A DNA stretch of 12,025 nt from JBBIIC01 sp037446725 (lineage in GTDB: Bacteria; Actinomycetota; Coriobacteriia; Anaerosomatales; SLCP01): contig JBBIIC010000038.1 of the NCBI GenBank assembly GCA_037446725.1, forward strand, positions 1 to 12,025, read 5' to 3'. The first letter of the stretch is position 1. The number at the start of each line of letters is the position of its first letter. A program made the translations under genes and the position numbers. The notes beneath the pieces are model-generated. The model was not told where the DNA came from. It did no database searches and worked only from the letters and a program-made list of their open reading frames with translations. This document shows positions 8,001 through 12,025 of the stretch, in pieces.

Positions 8001-8544
8001 GGCCGCGCGGACGATGAGCATCGGGGACCTCGAGGACGCGCCCGACGGCGCGATGGAGTGGTTCGCCGGGCTTGTTAGCTCGGTGGAGCGCAAGCCGACG
8101 CGCAAGGGGACGATGATGGCGGTCGTCACCGTCGAAGACCTCGAAGGCTTCACCGAGGCAGTCATCTTCCCGCAGACCTACGAGAAGACCTCCGATCTCG
8201 TCGTGCTCGACGCGGTCGTGCGAGTGAGGGCCAAGGTCGAGCACTCCGACCGGGGCGTCAAACTGATCGTCCAGGACGTGCAGCCGTTCGACGGGGAGAC
8301 GTTCTCGCGTCGCCCGCGCAAGGTCATCGTGCGAGCCGCGGCGAGCGTGCTGCAGAACGGTCGGGTCACGCGGCTGCAGCGTGCGCTCGAGCACTATCCG
8401 GGACGCGACTTGCTCGTGCTCGAGGTGGTGACCGAGGAGGGCTACAAGGTCTTCAAGCTGGCGTCGGGAGTCGACGCGCAGGCAGGCGGGCTGCACGCCG
8501 AGCTCATCGAGCTCTTCGGGACTGCGGCGGTGCGCGAGGAGTAG
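5095..8544 (+). CDS. dnaE: DNA polymerase III alpha subunit
   Basis: Replicative DNA polymerase, catalytic subunit, 1149 residues, normal for the DnaE1 class. Order of domains: PHP (about 1-280), polymerase palm, thumb and fingers, helix-hairpin-helix region, then an OB fold near 987-1070. Polymerase aspartates are visible in PDIDIDFDDER (D400, D402) and KMDFLGL (D554), aligning with E. coli D401, D403 and D555. The PHP domain keeps what look like all nine metal ligands: H7, H9, D16, H41, E66, H85, C135, D208, H210. This is the pattern of proofreading PHP domains, not the degenerate E. coli one. QVSMF at 909-913 is a good beta-clamp-binding motif. The GTG start is set by GGGAGG at 5077-5082 inside yerC and by homology (SFVHLHTHSEYSLLDG). 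An intact PHP site and full length argue against the mutagenic DnaE2/ImuC class. Confidence 0.97.
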   Translation: MSFVHLHTHSEYSLLDGAARVKDLVSTAKSFGMPALAITDHGAMYGAVEFYRAARKADIRPIIGCEIYFTTGSRHTREGKPDLYHLLLLAKNQTGYRNLMALVSEASVGGFYYKPQVDLELLEQLSEGLIATSACMSGIVSKSIERGEAEEARRWAETYAGLFAEGDFFLEIQNQGITADSGVTQSQLNEAIASLGAELGLPLVATNDVHYIRSDDAIAQDMLLCIGTGSTLDAPDRMKFSCEEFYLKSAEQMAGIFEAYPEAVANTLAIAERCELELDFDKIVLPSFGVPERHTEESYLEEQCLDGLKARYGEPVPDEALKRLRHELAVINEKGYAAYFLIVADFVKWAKDRKIGVGPGRGSAAGSIIAYALGITNLDPIEHGLLFERFLNPERTEMPDIDIDFDDERRGEVIDYVRREYGEDKVAQIITFGTMKARAAVRDAGRVLGYPYGVPDRISKMIVDDLKATIDSSIRQNPDLKADYEQNPDTKRIVDAARGLEGIVRGEGVHAAGVVICPDPLYCHTPVKRDTKGNFIVTQYEGNTIASLGLLKMDFLGLRNLTVIAQAIRNIKKNHGVEIDADAIPLDDEKTFELLRAGDTVGVFQVESAGMRQLLRELKPTTFADMVAVLALYRPGPLGSGMVKDFVNRKHGRAQVTYYDDRLKPILEETYGTVVYQEQVMRISMEMSGFSAAEADKLRKAMGKKDKTVLDKLKENWVQGAAANGYDRRLAARMWEDIEKFAEYAFNKSHSAAYGLITMQTAYLKAHYPIEYMAAVLTSYTGKTEQIVKYVAECNHAGMTVLPPDVNSSGRDFTAVAEGIRFGLAGIRGVGTGVVDRIIEAREAGGAFTSLHDFCARVDMLTINKKTLESLVKAGAFDSTGYTRKHLMVLLEPCVDAAVKRQRDTANGQVSMFDMFAAEEDAADHGFANEVPPPDGVEWDRKMKLAFEKDMLGIYVSDHPLRELADAVKAARTMSIGDLEDAPDGAMEWFAGLVSSVERKPTRKGTMMAVVTVEDLEGFTEAVIFPQTYEKTSDLVVLDAVVRVRAKVEHSDRGVKLIVQDVQPFDGETFSRRPRKVIVRAAASVLQNGRVTRLQRALEHYPGRDLLVLEVVTEEGYKVFKLASGVDAQAGGLHAELIELFGTAAVREE

Positions 8545-8597
8545 GGGAACGGCGCGGCGGCGGAGCGGCTGAGGTGGGAGGGCGATTTCGCGGCTGC

Positions 8598-8635
8598 GTC
8601 GAGTTACTGACAACGGCCGTTCTCAGTAACTCGAC
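8598..8635. repeat. 38-base near-perfect palindrome (copy 2)
   Basis: The left arm GTCGAGTTACTGACAACGG pairs with the right arm at 18 of 19 positions; C8611 against C8622 is the one mismatch and the centre lies between 8616 and 8617. It begins 53 bases after the dnaE stop, much like copy 1 after leuB. The two share AACGGCCGTTCTCA at the centre. In the arms, two differences keep pairing: G-C (1175/1204) versus A-T (8602/8631), and A-T (1180/1199) versus C-G (8607/8626). No T-run follows. Possible roles are a U-less terminator, a binding site or a dispersed repeat. Confidence 0.85.
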
Positions 8636-8688
8636 ATCTCGTGCGACCCCCTGCGCCGGCCCGAGCCCTCGGGGCGCCGCACCGGGGC

Positions 8689-8716
8689 TTGACGCTGCTG
8701 CGGCATCTGCTATGCT
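8689..8716 (+). promoter_or_regulatory. Promoter of the his operon
   Basis: TTGACG (8689-8694) and TATGCT (8711-8716) are separated by 16 bases, and TGC just before the -10 makes it an extended -10 as well. This is the best sigma-70-type promoter in the window. Transcription should start near 8723, leaving a leader of about 70 bases before hisZ. Confidence 0.8.
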
Positions 8717-8751
8717 GCTCTAGCACTCTAGTACTCCAGTGTAATGGAGTG
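8717..8751. promoter_or_regulatory. Operator-like element at the his promoter
   Basis: Two CTAG cores (8720-8723 and 8728-8731) start eight bases apart. The E. coli trp operator has the same spacing (CTAG-N4-CTAG), and the 18 bases at 8717-8734 match its consensus at 12 positions by eye, including the whole right half CTAGTAC. A second dyad, ACTCCA (8733-8738) with TGGAGT (8745-8750), adjoins it. The element starts at the base after the -10 and covers the likely transcription start, as a repressor site would. CTAG is usually rare in bacterial DNA. The YerC-type protein encoded upstream is the natural candidate ligand; this is inference. Confidence 0.5.
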
Positions 8752-8792
8752 TCTGCCGATGAGAGTACCGGAGCCCGACGAGAGGAGGATCC

Positions 8793-10073
8793 ATGCAGCC
8801 CGTGACGCCGAGAGGCTTCCGCGACGTATTGCCCCAGGAAGCCGCGGAGCGCGAGGCTGTGGCCCGTGCGGTGGCGTCTGTGTTCGATGCGTGGGGCTAC
8901 GGCCCGGTTGAGACCCCGGTCGCCGAGGAGTACTCGGTGCTCGAGGCGGGCGCCGGCGCGCTCGAGGGGACGGCGTTCCGCCTCTTCGACTCCGACGGGA
9001 GCCTGCTCGCGTTGCGCCCGGAGATGACCGTGCCCATCGCGCGGCTGACCGCCTCGCGCCTCAAAGGCGAGCCCGGGCCATACCGGATCCGCTACCTCGC
9101 CGAGGTCTTCCGCGAGCAGGCCTCGCTGCGCGGCCAGGCGCGGCAGTTCACGCAGGCGGGGATCGAGTTCGTGGGCGCGTCGGGACCCGCGGCCGACGCC
9201 GAGGTCGTCGCGCTCCTCATCGAGGCGGTGGCCGCCACCGGGCTTGACGAGTTCACGGTGGCCGTCGGGACGGTCGGCGTGCTCTCGGCACTGCTCGAGG
9301 CGTCGGCCGCAAACGACGAGTGGTGCGAGGCGGTACGCGCTGCCGCACACGACCGCAACCTCGTCGAGATCGACCGTCTCGCGGCGACGGGCGCCATCCC
9401 CGCCGACGTGGCCACCGCACTTCCCGCGGTGGTTCGGTTGCGCGGTGGGCGCGACGCCATCACGCGCTGTCGCGAGCACGTCGATGCCTGCGGCTGCGCC
9501 GGCGTGCTCGACGAGTTCGAAGCCACGTGGGACCTGTTCGAGGCAGCCGGCGTGGCCGACCGCGTGACCGTCGATTTCGGCACGATGCGCTCGTTCGACT
9601 ACTACACCGGCATGGTGTTCGAGCTGCTCGCACCCGGCCTCGGCCTGCCGCTCGGCGGGGGAGGCCGCTACGACGGCGTGCTCGCGGCCTTCGGCGCCCC
9701 GGCGCCCGCGGCCGGCTTCGCCGTCGGCATCGAGCGGCTGCACATCGCGCTCGCCGAGCAGGGCGTGGCGCCTGCGGTGCGCCGGCTCGATGCCGTGGTG
9801 TGTGGCGGCGACGCCGGCGAGGTCTTCGCCGCCGCTGCGCGGCTCCGCGCCGCCGGTTGGCGGGTGCGGCTTGGCGTGGGGATGAGCGGCGCGGAGTGCG
9901 TCGCCGCCGCCACGGCCGCGAGCGCCTTCGAGGCGCTGGCGGCTGGTCCGCGGGGGATCGTGCGGCTCGACCGTGCGGGGCAGCCCGCTGACCCGCTTGC
10001 CGACCCGCTTCCGGCCCCGCCGTCCGCAGCACAGACCGTTGTGCCGTCCGCCTCGGGAGGTGGTGCGCGATGA
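8793..10073 (+). CDS. hisZ: ATP phosphoribosyltransferase regulatory subunit
   Basis: HisZ is a histidyl-tRNA-synthetase paralogue that binds short-form HisG to make the active, histidine-inhibited first enzyme of histidine synthesis. The 426-residue product shows class II synthetase core traces: GFRDVLPQEA near the start, RYLAEVFREQ with R107 (motif 2 region), RSFDYYTGMVFE at 266-277, GGGGRYDGVLAAFG, and GFAVGIERL at 308-316 (motif 3 region). The last hundred residues are Ala/Pro-rich and look unlike a good anticodon-binding domain. The start codon follows a near-ideal AGAGGAGG. hisG overlaps its stop by four bases (ATGA), so the two are translationally coupled in the expected 1:1 pairing. 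A true HisS is the alternative, because several synthetase motifs remain; the neighbours and the short HisG favour HisZ. Confidence 0.9.
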   Translation: MQPVTPRGFRDVLPQEAAEREAVARAVASVFDAWGYGPVETPVAEEYSVLEAGAGALEGTAFRLFDSDGSLLALRPEMTVPIARLTASRLKGEPGPYRIRYLAEVFREQASLRGQARQFTQAGIEFVGASGPAADAEVVALLIEAVAATGLDEFTVAVGTVGVLSALLEASAANDEWCEAVRAAAHDRNLVEIDRLAATGAIPADVATALPAVVRLRGGRDAITRCREHVDACGCAGVLDEFEATWDLFEAAGVADRVTVDFGTMRSFDYYTGMVFELLAPGLGLPLGGGGRYDGVLAAFGAPAPAAGFAVGIERLHIALAEQGVAPAVRRLDAVVCGGDAGEVFAAAARLRAAGWRVRLGVGMSGAECVAAATAASAFEALAAGPRGIVRLDRAGQPADPLADPLPAPPSAAQTVVPSASGGGAR

Positions 10074-10750
10074 TGCTCCGGCCCTCAGGGACGCGCAACG
10101 GCCTGCTGCGCATGGCGGTCCCGAAAGGGGCGCTCTGGGACGAGAGCCTCGCGGCGCTCGCTGCCGCCGGCGTCGACGTGGCGCCGCTCGCCGCTGCCGG
10201 GCGCCAGCTCATCGTCACCGCGGGCGAGATGGAGTTCGTGATCGCCAAACCCACCGACATCCCCGCCTACGTGGCGTACGGCGCGGTCGACGTCGCGATT
10301 GCCGGCAAAGACATGCTGGTCGAAGCCGGGCTTGAGGTCGTCGAGATGGTCGATCTCGGTTTCGGGGCCTGCCGGTTCGTCGTCGCCGAGCCCGAGGAGG
10401 CCGGTGCGGCGGTCGCCGAACACTACCGGCACCTCGGTGTGATCCGGGTCGCGACCAAGTACCCGCGCATAACCGAGCAGCACTACGCGGCCAAGGGCGT
10501 CCAGGTCGAGGTCGTGAAGCTCCACGGCAACATCGAGATCGCCCCGCTCATCGGCCTTGCGGACCAGATCGTCGACATTACCGCGACCGGTACCACGCTG
10601 CGGGAGAACCGCCTGCGCATCGTCGAGGAGGTGCTGCCGTCCACGGCCCGCTTCGTGGCCAACCCGGCGAGTGTGCGAACCGCCGGGGAGCGCGTCACCG
10701 ATCTCGCCAACCGTCTCGCGGCGGCCACCACCGCGTCACCGCTAGAATAG
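10070..10750 (+). CDS. hisG: ATP phosphoribosyltransferase, short form
   Basis: Catalytic subunit of the first committed step of histidine synthesis, joining ATP and PRPP to phosphoribosyl-ATP. The 226-residue length marks the short form, which lacks the C-terminal ACT-like histidine-binding domain of long HisG and needs HisZ. Visible motifs are LRMAVPKGALWDES near the N-terminus, AKPTDIPAYVAYGAVDVAIAGKDML, IRVATKYPRITEQHY, KLHGNIEIAPLIGLAD and the PRPP-binding loop DITATGTTLREN at about 169-180. The ATG at 10070 overlaps the hisZ stop (ATGA); a second in-frame ATG at 10073 is possible. GGGAGG at 10055-10060 is the ribosome binding site. hisD follows after 37 bases. Confidence 0.96.
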   Translation: MMLRPSGTRNGLLRMAVPKGALWDESLAALAAAGVDVAPLAAAGRQLIVTAGEMEFVIAKPTDIPAYVAYGAVDVAIAGKDMLVEAGLEVVEMVDLGFGACRFVVAEPEEAGAAVAEHYRHLGVIRVATKYPRITEQHYAAKGVQVEVVKLHGNIEIAPLIGLADQIVDITATGTTLRENRLRIVEEVLPSTARFVANPASVRTAGERVTDLANRLAAATTASPLE

Positions 10751-10787
10751 TCTCGGACACCATCAGCCAGAGAGGGGTCGTCACGAC

Positions 10788-12025
10788 ATGATCCGCCGAA
10801 TCGTACTGGAGCGCGGCGAGCGCCTGACCGAGGACGACCTGTCCCGCTCGGGCGGGCTCGACGCCGAGGTGCTCGGGGTCGCCGCCCGCATCATCGACGA
10901 GGTCCGCAACCGCGGCGACGCTGCTTTGCGCGAGTACACCGCCTCGCTCGACAAGGCCGACATCTCCGAGTTCAGGGTCTCGGCGGCCGAGATCGAGGCC
11001 GCTGTGACCGCGGTCGAGCCCGGGTTCCTCGACGCCATCTCGTCGGCCGCCGGGGCGATCGCCGAGTTCCACCAGCGCCAGGTCACCGAGTCGTGGTTCA
11101 CGGCGCAGGAGGGCGGCATCTTCCTCGGCCAGAAGGTCACACCGATCTCACGCGTGGGCATCTACGTCCCGGGCGGTCGGGCATGCTACCCCTCGAGCGT
11201 GCTCATGAACGCGATCCCCGCACAGGTTGCGGGCGTCGACGAGATCGCCATGGTCGTCCCGCCCGCGGCCGACGGCACCGTGAGCCCGTACACGCTCGCG
11301 GCCGCGGCGGAGGCCGGCATCGAGGAGATCTACAAGGTCGGCGGGGCGCAGGCCGTAGCGGCGCTCGCATACGGCACCGAGAGCGTCGATCCGGTCGACA
11401 AGATCGTCGGACCGGGCAACGCGTACGTCACCGCAGCCAAGAAGCTCGTGATGGGTGATGTGGGCATCGACATGCTCGCCGGTCCGAGTGAGGTGTGCGT
11501 GCTCGCGGACACGACGGCGATGCCGGCGTTCGTCGCGATCGATCTCATGGCGCAGGCCGAGCACGACCCGCGCGCCGCCACGTACGTGGTGACGGTCGAT
11601 CCCGACCTGCCCGACCAGGTCGAAGAGGCGCTAGGCGTCCTGCTCACCGAGGCCCCGCGCGCCGACGTCATCAAGCGCTCGCTTGCCGACAACGGGCTGA
11701 TCGTCGTGTGCCCCGACATCGTCGCCGCGCTCGACGCGGTCGACCTCATCGCTCCGGAGCACCTCGAGATCCAGATGGCCGACGCCTTCGACATCCTCGG
11801 CTCGGTGCGCAACGCGGGCGCGATCTTCCTCGGGCACTTCACGCCCGAGAGCATCGGCGACTACGTCGCCGGTCCCAACCACGTCCTGCCCACCGGCGGC
11901 ACCGCACGCTTCTCAAGCCCGCTGTCCGTCGACGATTTCGTCAAGAAGTCCTCGGTCATCTCCTACTCCTTCGAGGCGCTCGAGCTCGACGGCCCCACCG
12001 CGATCACCATCGCTGAAGCGGAGGG
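10788..12025 (+). CDS. hisD: Histidinol dehydrogenase (cut by window end)
   Basis: Zinc-dependent NAD enzyme that oxidises L-histidinol in two steps to L-histidine, the last reactions of the pathway. About 412 codons are present with no stop before the window edge; the family is usually about 430 residues, so only the tail is missing. Reading the frame shows VGIYVPGG at 123-130, VGGAQAVAALAYGTE, VGPGNAYVTAAKK, MAQAEHDP with zinc ligands Q256 and H259, the catalytic pair E324-H325 in IAPEHLEI, and D358 in SIGDYVAGPNHVLPTGG. These align closely with E. coli Q259, H262, E326, H327 and D360. The last zinc histidine would lie beyond the edge. The ATG is preceded by AGAGGGG at 10771-10777. It probably continues the hisZ-hisG operon. 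Confidence 0.96.
   Translation, partial: MIRRIVLERGERLTEDDLSRSGGLDAEVLGVAARIIDEVRNRGDAALREYTASLDKADISEFRVSAAEIEAAVTAVEPGFLDAISSAAGAIAEFHQRQVTESWFTAQEGGIFLGQKVTPISRVGIYVPGGRACYPSSVLMNAIPAQVAGVDEIAMVVPPAADGTVSPYTLAAAAEAGIEEIYKVGGAQAVAALAYGTESVDPVDKIVGPGNAYVTAAKKLVMGDVGIDMLAGPSEVCVLADTTAMPAFVAIDLMAQAEHDPRAATYVVTVDPDLPDQVEEALGVLLTEAPRADVIKRSLADNGLIVVCPDIVAALDAVDLIAPEHLEIQMADAFDILGSVRNAGAIFLGHFTPESIGDYVAGPNHVLPTGGTARFSSPLSVDDFVKKSSVISYSFEALELDGPTAITIAEAE

Larger units (their letters stand above)
8545..8792 (+). other. dnaE-hisZ intergenic region
   Basis: A 248-base gap without a credible gene. From left to right it has a G/C-rich stretch with no visible signal (8545-8597), a 38-base near-perfect palindrome, about 50 bases of C-rich sequence, a sigma-70-type promoter, an operator-like element around the expected start of transcription, and the hisZ ribosome binding site AGAGGAGG (8781-8788). 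I saw no His-rich leader peptide and no T-box. Confidence 0.65.

Noticed and set aside
5095..8544. Mutagenic polymerase DnaE2/ImuC, prompted by the LexA-like box upstream
   Set aside because: The protein has an intact PHP site, a clamp-binding motif and full DnaE1 length, and no imuA/imuB-type partner is next to it.
5839..8613. A very long open frame (924 codons) on the - strand, opposite dnaE
   Set aside because: It lies antisense to dnaE, whose motifs are unmistakable, and its composition (rich in Arg, His, Asp, Leu, Val) is what GC-rich codon bias creates on the opposite strand. No recognisable domain or ribosome binding site supports it.
8719..8751. CIRCE-like heat-shock element (CTAGCACTC followed by GAGTG)
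   Set aside because: CTAGCACTC resembles the left CIRCE half TTAGCACTC, but GAGTG is about 19 bases away instead of 9, and is followed by TCT instead of CTAA, so the HrcA dyad is not formed. The spacing fits a TrpR-type element better.
10743..10748. TAGAAT at the end of hisG as a -10 for hisD
   Set aside because: No -35 or extended -10 accompanies it, it overlaps the hisG stop region, and hisD is only 37 bases from hisG, so cotranscription is the simpler reading.

Overview
This 12,025-base window is a dense, GC-rich, single-strand stretch of bacterial chromosome. Eight complete genes and one gene cut by the right edge all read on the + strand. The third-position GC-rich codon use, GTG starts, short gaps and strong purine-rich ribosome binding sites, together with a YerC-type TrpR-family protein, a citramalate synthase and a split HisZ/HisG enzyme, suggest a high-GC Gram-positive. 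A deep-branching actinomycetote such as a Coriobacteriia-like lineage is my best guess. The placement is inference, because no rRNA or other phylogenetic marker was compared. I see no mobile elements, tRNAs, rRNAs or CRISPR arrays.

Region 1 (1-4641) is a branched-chain amino acid block: leuB (3-isopropylmalate dehydrogenase), then a 201-base gap with a long palindrome and a possible promoter, then ilvE (branched-chain aminotransferase), cimA ((R)-citramalate synthase) and a fumarylacetoacetate-hydrolase-family enzyme in a tight run. CimA makes citramalate from pyruvate and acetyl-CoA, LeuB-type dehydrogenase works later in both the citramalate and leucine routes, and IlvE does the last transamination. 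Isoleucine is therefore probably made without threonine.

Region 2 (4642-8544) has a 137-base gap with an extended -10 promoter and a CGAAC-N4-GTTCG dyad. It is followed by a small TrpR-superfamily regulator (YerC/HisR type), separated by only four bases from dnaE, the replicative DNA polymerase III alpha subunit. DnaE has all polymerase aspartates and an apparently intact PHP metal site.

Region 3 (8545-12025) is the start of a histidine operon. A 248-base gap carries a second long palindrome, a clear sigma-70-type promoter and an operator-like element with two CTAG cores eight bases apart, overlapping the expected transcription start. Then come hisZ, hisG (short form, overlapping hisZ by four bases) and hisD, which runs off the window.

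The most interesting signals are in the gaps. (a) Two 38-40 base near-perfect palindromes lie just after leuB and dnaE. They share a core, differ in the arms, and two of the differences are compensatory. (b) The operator-like element at the his promoter has the half-site spacing of a TrpR operator, and a TrpR-family protein of the type linked to histidine control is encoded just upstream with dnaE. (c) A GAAC-N4-GTTC motif resembling Gram-positive LexA boxes sits before yerC-dnaE and recurs in the first palindrome. The genes themselves are ordinary housekeeping genes; I see no undescribed multi-gene system.
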